From assembly GCA_001275005.1 (NCBI GenBank), contig JWZX01002060.1, positions 1-32,179 of the forward strand: a DNA stretch of 32,179 nt, given 5' to 3'. The translations under genes and the position numbers were made by a program. Of this stretch, positions 9,232 to 19,029 are shown in pieces. Source of the DNA: Chrysochromulina tobinii (Eukaryota; Haptophyta; Prymnesiales; Chrysochromulinaceae). A model generated the notes under the pieces. The model made no database searches and was not told where the DNA came from. It saw nothing but the letters and a program-made list of their open reading frames with translations. How positions within the stretch are numbered: position 1 is the stretch's first letter; each line of letters begins with the position of its first letter.

Positions 9232-11250
9232 ATGATCATGAGCCGCAACGAGGCCATGCTGCGCGACGTCCACGTGATGCTGCTTCGCCTCGTGTGCTGC
9301 GATGCGCATGCGCTCACCCTTCCGTCCTCTTCGAAGATGGCGCTGAAAGAACCGATGGAGCACCTCACAACGTCAACGACGGCTGAACGAGAGGACGTAG
9401 AAAAAGCCGTGCGCGCTGCGGTGGACGCGTTGTGGTTCGAACTTGACGAGGACGAGATGCCGTTCAGCCCCCCGAAGCTCGTACCGCTGCTCTCGGCGAT
9501 CTTCGAGAAGTATGATGATCAGGACGATGAGATGCCACCGAAGACGCAGCGGTGCGGGCGCCTCCGGGAGCGGTTTGGGAGGCGTGGTGCTGCTGCACTG
9601 GAACGGGCTAAGGAGGCATATACGGCTGCGGCGGCAGAGAGGGCGGCTGCGGCGGTGAAGGCGGCGGAGGAGGCGGCGGAGAAGGCGGCGGCGGCGGAGG
9701 AGGCGGCGGAGAAGGCGGCGGCGGCGGTGAAGGCGGCGGAGAAGGTGGCGGAGAAGGCGGCGCAGGAGGCGGCGGAGAAGGCGGCGGAGGACGCTGCGGC
9801 CGTCGACGCGCAGCGTGCTGACGAGCTTCGTGAGCGTTACAGTCGGATGAGCGTCGAGGAGCTATGCTCGGCGCTGCGCACGCTTGGCCTCACGAGCGAC
9901 GGCACCAAGCCCGTGCTCATCGGGCGCCTGATCGAGATGGCGGGCGCGGCGGCGACTGAACCGGCGGCGGCGACCGAGCTGGATGCAGCCGAGGCGGTGG
10001 CGACAGAGAAGGCGGCACCCCTTTATGAAGACTTCATGCCCATCTATGAAGACGAGGAGGCGTTGGTGTCACCTCTCCCACGCAAGCCCATGGACCTCAT
10101 CGAGGAGCTCTTCTCATTCTTCGCACCGCTCGCTGCGAAGATGGCAGAAATGACCTCGACGCTCCTGGCTGCTCAGATGACCGGAATGACTACAGGAAGG
10201 AGTTCTACGTCAGACGAGCAGTCGACGCCAAGCGCAGCCGGTGCGGAATGCGCCGGCGACACCGCCAGCCCCAGCAGTGAGCACCAGAGCTCGACCGTCG
10301 CAGCACAGTGCACAGTGCTCCTGGGTGGGTGGGTCGAGCTCTCTCTGCAGACGGTTGCTAGCCGGCCGTGCCATCATTCGCGCCGAGCGGAGGCGCTTGC
10401 ATTCCCAAAGGTGCCGGAGACACCCGACTTTGCGAGCATCATGCTGGGTCCGATCGTCAGCGGCAAGGAGACCTTCGACGCGTGTAGAATGCTCTTTGAT
10501 GCTCCTCGGATCGGACCTCGGATCGGAACCTTGCAACCGAAGAAGATCACGGATTGGGGACCATCGCCAGCGCCATCCGATGGCATGCTCCGTCAGGATG
10601 ACATTGCATGCATGCTCCGTCAGGATGACATTGCATGCATGCTCCGTCAGGATGACATTGCCACGCAGCAGGCGAGGGAATTTGAGGTTTCGGGAGAGCC
10701 AAGCGGAGAGCCCGCAATGCCCGAGCAGGCTGAGGCCACAGAGCAGACGTATGAGCTCGAGGTGCCGCCGAACGTGAGGCCTGGAATGAAGCTCAAGCTT
10801 TCCCTCCCGGAAAGGGTCCAAAAGGTGGTCATTACGGTGCCTGCGGGCGCGGCACCCGGGCGCATTCTCTCCGTCTCGATGCTCTCCAGCAAGGAAGAGG
10901 CCCAGGTCAAGTTGCACGACAACGGTGGCGACGGGCTCGGGGATCAGGCTGCGGCTGTATCGGCTGCGCTCCCAGCGGTGGTTGCACCAGGGTCACCAGA
11001 GGGGACCAAATCCACACGCCACAACAAGTGGCACGGGCAGCGGCGGGAATGCACCGCCTCGGGCGGCTTGAGGAAGTTGTATCGCCGAGTGTCCCCGGGG
11101 GACATCTTACATATCCCACGGCATATGCGGCCCGATGACCGGGACTTGCGTGTGGACGCTTCCTCGGCCGAAGAGCGCGCAACACGTCTGGCGCGGGCGC
11201 GGGCCCACAAGCGGGCGCGCCCTTATCTGGACACTGGAGTGTCAGACTGA
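9232..11250 (+). CDS. SAP-domain protein with Ala/Glu/Lys helix and VPPNVRPG motif
   Basis: Single-exon ORF of 672 residues; in-frame ATGs at 9238, 9256 and 9337 are alternative starts. Residues about 125-195 are an A/E/K-rich repeat (AEEAAEKAAAA) likely to form a long helix or coiled coil. Residues about 203-236 (MSVEELCSALRTLGLTSDG, then TKPVLIGRLIEM) fit the SAP motif, a short nucleic-acid-binding helix-turn-helix found in chromatin and RNA-processing proteins. A nine-residue unit MLRQDDIAC/T occurs three times in tandem (27-bp repeats, about 10585-10665). Near 507-550, YELEVPPNVRPGMKLKLSLP followed by ITVPAGAAPG resembles a small beta-rich repeat common in algal proteins of unknown role. 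The C-terminus is basic (RARAHKRARPY). Nuclear function is an inference. Confidence 0.72.
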   Translation: MIMSRNEAMLRDVHVMLLRLVCCDAHALTLPSSSKMALKEPMEHLTTSTTAEREDVEKAVRAAVDALWFELDEDEMPFSPPKLVPLLSAIFEKYDDQDDEMPPKTQRCGRLRERFGRRGAAALERAKEAYTAAAAERAAAAVKAAEEAAEKAAAAEEAAEKAAAAVKAAEKVAEKAAQEAAEKAAEDAAAVDAQRADELRERYSRMSVEELCSALRTLGLTSDGTKPVLIGRLIEMAGAAATEPAAATELDAAEAVATEKAAPLYEDFMPIYEDEEALVSPLPRKPMDLIEELFSFFAPLAAKMAEMTSTLLAAQMTGMTTGRSSTSDEQSTPSAAGAECAGDTASPSSEHQSSTVAAQCTVLLGGWVELSLQTVASRPCHHSRRAEALAFPKVPETPDFASIMLGPIVSGKETFDACRMLFDAPRIGPRIGTLQPKKITDWGPSPAPSDGMLRQDDIACMLRQDDIACMLRQDDIATQQAREFEVSGEPSGEPAMPEQAEATEQTYELEVPPNVRPGMKLKLSLPERVQKVVITVPAGAAPGRILSVSMLSSKEEAQVKLHDNGGDGLGDQAAAVSAALPAVVAPGSPEGTKSTRHNKWHGQRRECTASGGLRKLYRRVSPGDILHIPRHMRPDDRDLRVDASSAEERATRLARARAHKRARPYLDTGVSD

Positions 11251-11943
11251 GATGCAGATGCAGGCGAACAGTAGACACCTGGTTTCGGGGCGCAGACGAG
11301 TGCGGTGCGCGAATGGTACTTATAGTATGATTAAGGATCAGCTTTTTTACGTTGTTCCTGCATGCAAATATTTCAAGAATTGAAAGGTTCGCCGTAATGA
11401 GGTTGCGTAGTTTTGCTTGTGTTCCACTCCCTCGTCGTACCTCGAAAGCGCTAGCAGTCTTGCACCTCTCTCCTGACTCTCTCCGGTTCCTTCCCTATCA
11501 ACTCGCGCCGACTAGCGCCGTCCTGTGCGCTGCGGCTGCTTTATGCCACGGGAATAGCGGGCCGTGACCAGCGAGCGGCACGTTCACACACCTCGGATCG
11601 CGGCGCCGCTCCTCACGGCGCGCTCCATGCTGCTCACACTAAGCGCTCGCACTACACACACGTCAGAGCTCTCATCACTAAGAGGGTATGACCTAGGTAG
11701 GACCTCCACACGGTGTATTCTGTACACACTGTAGCAGGTCCCAGGAGTGGGCGGCGGCGCTCCACGCTGCTCACAATTACCCCCGTAGCCCGCCTCTGCT
11801 GCCATGCTCCTCCTGTCCCTAAGTCCGTCCCTCCCCTCCAACTTCCCTCCCCCCAACCGCCAGCAGCGCGGGCGCCGTCGCCCCGCACCACTAGCACTAC
11901 CTCGTCGTCCTCGAGGTCCGCGACCATGTAGTGCTCGCCTCTA
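11251..11943. other. Convergent intergenic region (about 690 bp)
   Basis: This lies between the 3' ends of the SAP gene and the dynamin gene. Only short ORFs with no recognisable content are present. I see no tRNA, snRNA or repeat element. It presumably holds both 3' UTRs. Confidence 0.5.
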
Positions 11944-14103
11944 TCACTTGATAGCCCGCATAATCTTGAGCGACTCCTTGAAGCGCGTGATGGTAAGCTC
12001 TAGGCGCTTGCGCTTTGAGGCCTTCACGGGATCCTCGGCCATCAGCTCCGCGAGATTCGCCGGATCCATGAGTTCCTTCTTGACGAAGCTCGAGAGCTCA
12101 ACGTTGACCGTGTACAAAAGCTCGCTCCACACGAGCTTTGGCACGTCATCAAGGATGCACTTGAGCAGAACCTTGCTGTAGGAGAAGATAGAGAGCTGCA
12201 TGTCTATGACCGCCTGATCGGAGTTACTCTGACCCTTAGTAAAGATCTTGGCTGCGTCCTCTATGAAGTCCCCCGTCACGCCTTCGATGGCCTCAGCTCC
12301 GAGCAGTTGCAGTAAACCATTATCGTATACTGTTTGAGCTGTGCCATCATCCCAAAAAATGTCCACCTCCGCTGTCGAGTCAGGGTTGCACTTGACGACA
12401 GTGCCCTTGGAGTCTTTGCCCTTCGAAGCATTTCCCTTCGATGGCGTCACACGGTCGCCAACTCTCAACGCCTGGTCCCTCGATCCGACCATCATAAGTG
12501 AGCGGGAGCGCGACATCACGCCATTGCGCACTTTGTTGAGCGTGTCCATGTAGTAGTGATTGAAAGTGAAAGGTTTGGCCAGCTCCGCCTTCAATATCGC
12601 CTCGAGATGATGAACGACCACGCGTGACTGGGTCTTGAGCAGCTGGGAGATGCGGTCCTTGACGTGATCGTTGAGACGAGGGAATTCAGTAATGTACTCG
12701 TCCACCTTGGCATCGAGCGCCTCCTGCATCGCATCCTGCATCTTAGAGACCATCGTCTTAGCAGCGGAGAAAAGAATGCCGCCGACCTCGTTCGCCGAGG
12801 TCGCCGTCTTGAAGAAGGCCGCCACGAGGCTCTTGCGGAAGATAGGGTACATCATGAAGTTTTGAGGGGACACGCCCTGCACCTCCTTGAGGCTCACCTT
12901 CAGCATCTCCTTGTATTCGGCAGAGAGGTAGTCAGGCGTCGCAGAGTGGATCACCTGGCCAAACTCCTCGGCGAGGTCAACCCACACCGTTGGCAGGTGA
13001 AGCTTCTTGTCGTCGAAATGCCGTGCACCCGTGAGGATGTCGTGCAAGTCAAGATCGATGCGGCGAATCATTTCGTTCATTCGCGAGCTACGCGCGGCGT
13101 CGCTCGCACACGCAGGTGCGAGCCGTTCGGCCTCAGCTTCGGCTTCCATAAGGCGTGTGCTGAGCAGCTGCTTGATCTCAGGGATGAACGCCTCGACTCG
13201 ATTCGCTTGCACCGCGACAATCTGTCGAACAAGCGTGCGCAGTCCCCACTGAGCAGGTGCCAGCTGCGAGAGGAGCTCATCCTTTTCGAAGAGCCTATGT
13301 TCTGAAGCCATCGCTTCAGCACGGGTGATACCCTCCTTTACCTCGCCAGGCGTGCGGCACCGCAACGCGATGAAGCCAAGTTCGAGCTGGATGTTCTTGC
13401 CCTCCATCTTGATGCGCTGCACAATGTCGCTATCCGGTTTGATGAGGTCGGACTTGGTGACGACGCCAAGAGTCCGCAGTCCGTACGGATCGTACTTCTT
13501 TGCAAGTTTGAGCGCTTCCGCGTTCCCAAAGTCGTCGGTCGCTGGGATCACGACGAGGATGACCATGTTGGGATCCTTGATGTAGCTCTCGACCATACCT
13601 TTTGTGATCTCGTGGACGTCAGCCTGCCCGTCAGCGGTCATGTGCGTGATGCCTGGGATATCGATGAGCGTGAATGTCGGACCCGACGGCCGCACGACCG
13701 TCACATAGATTGGCTCTGTGGTGATGATTGTAGTGCCCTTGCCCATCTTCGAGGTTAGAGTGTCTGTCAACTCTACAATCTTAGGACCGAAGTTGGAGAG
13801 ATCATCGATTCGTTCCCGTCCCTCACATTTCGCCTCGAGGCCGACTAAGGCGTAGGCTTCTTTTATCGTCGGGTCGGCGGCGAGGCTCACGATGGTCGGG
13901 CAGCGAGTGCACGTGTTCTCGGCCCGGGGAAAGTTTAGATCGGATAGGTACTCCATCACAGATGACTTGCCAGCAGACTGCGCGCCGCAGACCACGATGC
14001 CTGGCACGGAGATGCCCTCTTTATTCAGATCGCTTCGCACTTGCTCTAGCGCCTCGAGCTTCGGACGCAGCCTGCTGTCAAATTCCTCATTGAAGTCCTG
14101 CAT
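11944..14103 (-). CDS. Dynamin-related protein with an SH3/Tudor-like insert in place of a PH domain
   Basis: Intronless, 719 residues from the first ATG of the frame (14103); the frame stays open upstream to about 14230 without an ATG, so an upstream exon is possible. GTPase motifs: GAQSAGKS at 40-47, CPT near 68-70, DIPG at 148-151 and TKSD at 216-219. The middle/stalk region runs to about 520 and includes the NHYYMDTLNK signature. The GTPase effector domain is at about 632-719 (IDMQLSIFSYSKVLLKCILD through ITRFKESLKIMRAIK). Between stalk and GED, residues about 547-600 (LRVGDRVTP, KGTVVKCNPDSTAEVDIFWD, DNGLLQLL) look like a small SH3-fold module of the Tudor/KOW/MIB type. Dynamins self-assemble on membranes and drive fission; the target membrane here is unknown. 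Confidence 0.93.
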   Translation of the reverse strand: MQDFNEEFDSRLRPKLEALEQVRSDLNKEGISVPGIVVCGAQSAGKSSVMEYLSDLNFPRAENTCTRCPTIVSLAADPTIKEAYALVGLEAKCEGRERIDDLSNFGPKIVELTDTLTSKMGKGTTIITTEPIYVTVVRPSGPTFTLIDIPGITHMTADGQADVHEITKGMVESYIKDPNMVILVVIPATDDFGNAEALKLAKKYDPYGLRTLGVVTKSDLIKPDSDIVQRIKMEGKNIQLELGFIALRCRTPGEVKEGITRAEAMASEHRLFEKDELLSQLAPAQWGLRTLVRQIVAVQANRVEAFIPEIKQLLSTRLMEAEAEAERLAPACASDAARSSRMNEMIRRIDLDLHDILTGARHFDDKKLHLPTVWVDLAEEFGQVIHSATPDYLSAEYKEMLKVSLKEVQGVSPQNFMMYPIFRKSLVAAFFKTATSANEVGGILFSAAKTMVSKMQDAMQEALDAKVDEYITEFPRLNDHVKDRISQLLKTQSRVVVHHLEAILKAELAKPFTFNHYYMDTLNKVRNGVMSRSRSLMMVGSRDQALRVGDRVTPSKGNASKGKDSKGTVVKCNPDSTAEVDIFWDDGTAQTVYDNGLLQLLGAEAIEGVTGDFIEDAAKIFTKGQSNSDQAVIDMQLSIFSYSKVLLKCILDDVPKLVWSELLYTVNVELSSFVKKELMDPANLAELMAEDPVKASKRKRLELTITRFKESLKIMRAIK

Positions 14104-14826
14104 CTGGACCGAGTAGTAGGCTTCGGCCAACGTCTGGCCTGTCTGGCGTCCGGCCAATCTGGTGCCCGACCTGTCAATCGTGTCCGGCGTCCGTGAGGAA
14201 GAGCGAGAGACAGATCGCGATCATCGATTGAGTTTGCAGACTGTGAGTGTTGAGAAAGCGAGACTATATTCGTCTTCACGGAGACACAACTCTCCCCCGT
14301 ATGACGTTACACATGAGATGACATTAACGATACACATGATTGCATGCTTGTTCAGTACATTCACAGTTCCTCTCAGCTGTTCACGGCATGCCCATTACCA
14401 GCTGTCCGTCAGTCCGCGGGCCAGGACGCGAGTTTAGAAACTTGGAGATTGGTCTGACGCGGCGCGATGATACTAGCTTCTCCTTCGAGACACTCGTCAT
14501 AGGCAGAAGTTGTATGAGGTTGACTTTTTACGATAACTTGTGGAGAACGCAATTGCGCGAACGAGAACGTGAAATTGAGGACACAACAAACGTCGACTGC
14601 TGCGTTCGAGGCCTGTGCTAGTTCCTGTGGACTAACACAAAGGATCGGACCCCCCACCCCCCAACACGAACTCGCTACATCAGGCGGCTTGGAGCCAGGG
14701 CGGCTTCGAGGACTTCCGTCGCGTTGTCTTGGGCGCCGCCCTGTATGTATGTGCCTCATACTTCACAATCGTCGCTGTCCGGACGCGTAAAGCGCGTTGT
14801 GCCTGCCCCAGCGTTCAGCTCCGGGC
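14104..14826. other. Divergent intergenic region (about 720 bp)
   Basis: Located between the dynamin gene (-) and the ARM/polyQ gene (+). Composition is less GC-rich than the flanking coding DNA, in keeping with two promoters and 5' UTRs. I see no convincing TATA box, tRNA or snRNA. The frame upstream of the dynamin ATG is open for about 40 codons without a start. Confidence 0.5.
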
Positions 14827-15386
14827 ATGCTTTCACCCGCCTCCTCGAACAAGCTGAAGCAGATTGCCAACTCTCTCAACGAGCTCGAGGGCGATGGCTC
14901 CCTTGGCCGGAGAATCAAAGCCGCGCAGGAGCTCTCGCAGGCGCTCGAATCGATCACCGACGGCGACCGCGGCGTGACGCGGCTGTGCGGTGGCCGCGGT
15001 GTGGCCTCGCTGCTCGTCGCGCTCATGGACGTGTGCGGCGAAGAACGCGACTTGACGCGCAACACCATCCTGTCGTCGCTGGCGCGGCTCGTCTTCTTTA
15101 TCAACAGTAGCGAGCTCCTGGAGGACGCGCGCGTGTGGGCGCTCCTGCTGCGCATGCTGTACCAGCGCGACGAGACGAGCGTGTGCCATGCGCTCACCGT
15201 CATGCTGCGCATGTCGCGGGACGATGCGTGCGTGCACCACCTATGCGATTCCCGCCGCCTCAGCTCTGCGACATCGCAGCTCGCCGCCTCCAACAACGCG
15301 CGGATTGCCGAGCTCGCGGCGGAGATTGCTGTGAACGTGTCTCACGCACGCGAGGCCGCGGAGGGTACCGCCGCCAACGCACAGCA

Positions 15387-15449
<63 letters not shown>

Positions 15450-17772
15450 GCGGCGGATTTCGTCGCAGCCGGGCGGCGCGGGTGGCAGCCAGGAGCAGCT
15501 GCCCCGGGAGCCCCTCCAAGACGAGGAGAAGCGCCAGCGGCGGTGGCGACGGCCACGCGCAGTCTCGACGTTGGCCGAGGGGCCGTTGCTTGGCGAGGCG
15601 GATCCGGACAGCGCCGCCTCCTCCTCCTCGCCCGCGGTGGCCACGTCGGCGGTGACGTCGGCGGTGACGTCGGTGCCCTCCAGCCGACGAGAGAGGATGA
15701 TCGCGGACCTCAAGAGCTGGCGTGGCCAGATGACGAGTAAGCTCGACCAGTCGGGCGCCGAGTCGGGCGCCGAAGCGCCAAGCGCCGAGGCGAGCGCCGA
15801 GCCGCCCGGCGCCCTCATCGACGAGATCGTCGATCTCGACCGCAACCGCCGCGAGATCGTCGATCTCGACCGCGACCGCCGCGAGATCGTCGATCTCGAC
15901 CGCGGCCGCCGCTCGACGATGAGCAAGCTGGTCAGCCTCCGAGGTCGGCTGCCTTCCTCGCGAGGCAGCCGTGAGGACCGAGGCGCCGTCCCGGGCGCTC
16001 CTCCTCCCCGTCAGAGCGCCGAGCTGAGCGCCGAGTTGAGCGCCGACCTTCGCCCCGAGCCTTCCCAGACGGGCCGTGCCGTGGCATCTGGCGCCACCTC
16101 CAAGCAGCACTCCTCCGCCTCCTCCTCCTCCTCCTCCTCCGCCGCGCCGGGGGGCGGCCCGCCTGTGCGCCCTCCCCGATTGCTCGGTCGGCCCGCGATG
16201 CTCAGCGGCGCGAACCCTCGTCGAGGGGGGGCGGCGGCGGCGACGACGGCGGCGGCGGGAACGGCAGCCGATGAGGCGAGGCGAAGACGTCTTGAGGCGG
16301 CGCGAGCGGCGGCGGCGGTGGAGGACGAGGCCACGCAGGAGGATCTCCATGAGGATCTCGGGGTGGAGGGGCAGGGGGCGGCTGCGCAGGAAGCAGCGGC
16401 AGCAGCGGCAGCGGCAGCGGCCGAGGAGGAGGCGGCGGCGGAGGCGACGGCGGAGGCGGCGGCGGCGGCGGCGGATTCGAGCCGCGCGTGGCGCGCGCGT
16501 GTCGGCTGGGACAGTGCAGCGTCTGAGGAGGCGGTGGCCGACGAGGCCGCGGCGACGGGCGCGGCCAATCTCGTCCCAATCTCGGCCAATCTCGGACCAA
16601 TCTCGCCCCGCAGCACGCCCATGTTCTCCGTCGCCCCGATCGCCCGTCGGCCGGTGCCACGCGCCTGTGCCACCTCCGACGATCTGGGAGCGATCTCGCT
16701 GCGTGCAGGCGCGAGTGCGAGCTCCGCCAGCGGCGCGTCGGCGCGCAGCGAGATCGCTCCCAGATCGTCGGCGCGCAGCGAGATCGCTCCCAGATCGTCG
16801 GCGCGCAGCGACTCCTCTTGCACAGCCTCTTGCACGGAGGACCCTCGGCGGCGGCGCCGCCTCGCGCGCGCAGCTGCCTGTGGTACAGCGGCATGGGAGG
16901 AGCCGGAGCAGCGGCCGCTGAGCTCGACGTACCACGACCCCCCGACGTACACTGCACGAGGCTTCGAGGCCGCCTACCAGCCAGAGGAGGACTTGGGTGG
17001 TGTGGAGGCCTCCTACCAGGACGAGGTGGATGCGCCCTACCAGCCACGTGGCGCTGTCTTGGGCGCGCGCCTCGCGGCCACCGTCGGGGGCGAGTACCGG
17101 GGGAGCGCTGTGTTGGGCGAGCACCGGGGCGAACGCGGGCGGGGAGGGAGCGCCCAACACAGCGCCTCGCCGCTCGACGAAGGGATAGACGAAGAGGAGC
17201 TCGACGAACCCGACGGGGGGAGCGACGGGGGGAGCGACGAGGAGCTGCTGGCGACGAGCTTTGGGCGCGAAGACTGGCCCGAGACGGCGGCCGCCTATGC
17301 GACCGCCTGTGCGAGGAGTCGCACCTCGAGTGGCGGCGGCTCGGGGAGCTATGACGGTGGCGCGATGGAGTACGCGGCTGGAGAGTCGTATGCCGAGGAG
17401 AGCTACGGAGCGAGCACCGCCCTCGACGACGCCGCACAGCGCTCCCTCATCTCCGCCATGGGCGCGGCGGGATTCGCTCCGACGGCGAGCCACGACGGCG
17501 CGCGGCACGCCCACGACGGCGCGCGGCACGCCCACGACGACGCGCGGCACGCCCACGACGACGCACAACACGCCGTCGCCGCAGACGAGTGGGTCGATAT
17601 GCCGAGGGTGGTGGCACGCGCGACCTTTTCGCAGATCAAGGCCGACGGCGCCACGGTCGGCGACTCGCCCAGGCCGCCGACGGCTGCTGCCGAGGGCGCC
17701 CCGATCAATGTGGCCGACTCGAAGCGACGGCAGCGCCGGCAGAGGTTCGAGGCCGCGGTCACGTTCGAATAA
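14827..17772 (+). CDS. ARM/HEAT-like N-terminus plus polyQ and long low-complexity region
   Basis: Single-exon ORF of 981 residues from the first ATG. Residues 1-180 look alpha-helical and ARM/HEAT-like (KLKQIANSLNELEGDGSL, GRGVASLLVALMDV, VWALLLRMLYQRDETSV). From residue 189 there are 19 uninterrupted CAG codons (15391-15447). The remaining 770 residues are compositionally biased and probably disordered: REIVDLDR three times (30-bp repeats near 15823-15910), poly-Ser near 16115, Ala/Glu-rich tracts near 16380-16470, ARSEIAPRSS repeats near 16740-16805, and H-A-H-D-(G/D)-A-R units near 17500-17565. The C-terminus (SKRRQRRQRFEAAVTF) is basic. I do not recognise the family. Neighbours give no functional clue. 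Confidence 0.7.
15391..15447 (+). repeat. (CAG)19 microsatellite encoding polyglutamine
   Basis: Nineteen perfect CAG codons in frame, preceded by CAGCAGGAG and followed by CGG codons. A pure run is expected to be length-variable by replication slippage. Confidence 0.97.
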
Positions 17773-17901
17773 CGCAAACTCATTCACATCCGCCGGTCGG
17801 CGGGCAAACATACCTAACTGGCTCAGGAAACAAAGGGCTCGAGAAAAGAATAGCATGTGCTACATTAGGAACTTTGTACGGTACGTATTGAATCAAACAG
17901 G

Positions 17902-18876
17902 TCACAAGGGGACTCGGCGACGCAGCCTCCGCCACATGACGCTCGCCATCAGCAGAAGCGCACCCACCGATGCAGCTGGCCCCACGCCTGCCCTCCAACC
18001 TCCAATCACGTCATGCGGAGGTAGCAGCAGTGGCGTCTGGCGCGGCGACGGCTCGTATGGAGACCTAAGAGGGCGTTCTGCTCGGCCGCATCCCCTGCAC
18101 GGCGTGCCTTCGGCACTCGGCCGCTCATTCGTCCCTCGCGCGTGCCTTTTGCGACGGTCGGAGGGCAGCCCAGAGCGGAAGAGAAGCGCCACCTGTTCCG
18201 GGAACAGGGCACGCGACCATACGGCCACCTCGCCCAACGCGCTGCCTGGGGAGCCGCCGCCGCCCTCGTGTTCACTCGAGGGCTCCACGCCGCGCATGCC
18301 GTCGCCGCTGCCGCCGTCGTGGATGGCTTTGCGGCCGAGCAACAACGGAGCCTCGTTGTCCAGGGATCCCAGGTGGCGCAAGCGAGACGCGCGAAGCGAG
18401 AGCGACTCACTGAGCTTTCCATCGACATACACAGCGAGCTGTGGCCTGGGTGGACGGCTGAGCACGACACAGGCGTGGTGCCACTGCCCGTCGGCGAGGT
18501 TGGTGCGGCCGAGCTCCTCATGTGCCGACACTCCGGTCGCGTCGGCCAAGCTGACGCCGAGGCCGCGATCCTCGCCGAGCTCGATGCTGAAGCCTCGCGT
18601 CGCGCGACCAACGCGAGACAGCTTCGAAATGAGCGCGGTGCCGCGCGTGGCTGAGCGGAAGCGCGCACACGCCGTCAGGGAGCCTGAGCCGAATGCGAGT
18701 GATGCCGAGTGCGCGGCGATGCCGAAGCAGCCGCTCAAGCTGAGCGCGCGCGTGCCAATAGCGTGCCCATCAGTCCAGCTGCAGTTGTAGCCGCGCAGAG
18801 CGATGTCGCCTAGTGAAGATTGCACCGAGCCGTCGAGCGGCCAGGCCGCCTGCGGCGATGGCAAGCCGGTGCGCAT
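17902..18876 (-). CDS. LamG/concanavalin-like protein with C-terminal membrane anchor
   Basis: Single-exon ORF of 324 residues; an in-frame stop immediately precedes the ATG at 18876. AAWPLDGSVQSSLGD at the start, DGQWHHACVVL, PQLAVYVDGKLSES and LGEVAVWSRALFPEQVALL are the hallmarks of the laminin-G-like (LamG/jellyroll) fold, which usually binds glycans or proteins at the cell surface. Near the C-terminus a hydrophobic segment (VGPAASVGALLLMASVMW) is followed by the basic tail RRLRRRVPL, as in a single-pass anchor. No signal peptide is visible, so either an upstream coding exon is missing or the protein is inserted as a tail-anchored protein. It is convergent with the polyQ gene (130-bp gap). 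Confidence 0.72.
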   Translation of the reverse strand: MRTGLPSPQAAWPLDGSVQSSLGDIALRGYNCSWTDGHAIGTRALSLSGCFGIAAHSASLAFGSGSLTACARFRSATRGTALISKLSRVGRATRGFSIELGEDRGLGVSLADATGVSAHEELGRTNLADGQWHHACVVLSRPPRPQLAVYVDGKLSESLSLRASRLRHLGSLDNEAPLLLGRKAIHDGGSGDGMRGVEPSSEHEGGGGSPGSALGEVAVWSRALFPEQVALLFRSGLPSDRRKRHARGTNERPSAEGTPCRGCGRAERPLRSPYEPSPRQTPLLLPPHDVIGGWRAGVGPAASVGALLLMASVMWRRLRRRVPL

Positions 18877-19029
18877 TCATCTTTTTCTGTTCACACCAGC
18901 TCCGAGTGTGAATAAAAGAAGATTACAGACTGCCACGCGCGTGGGCGGCGACGGAACGCTCGAACGCCTTATGTTTGCCGTTATGAATAGCGCGCTCTCG
19001 CGCACTCCAAAACGTCAGTTTTTGTTTTG

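Noticed and set aside
9073-9363. Minus-strand ORF between MICAL and the SAP gene
   Set aside because: No domain pattern, and it overlaps the SAP gene start and the MICAL 3' end.
14104-14157. Dynamin start at 14157
   Set aside because: The first codon there is TTG; the first ATG in frame is 14103, so the upstream part is kept only as a possible extra exon.
15241-17856. 871-residue minus-strand ORF antisense to the ARM/polyQ gene
   Set aside because: It is a shadow of GC-rich, repetitive plus-strand coding; its content is poly-Leu, poly-Arg and poly-Gly from the CAG and GGC tracts, with no domain pattern.
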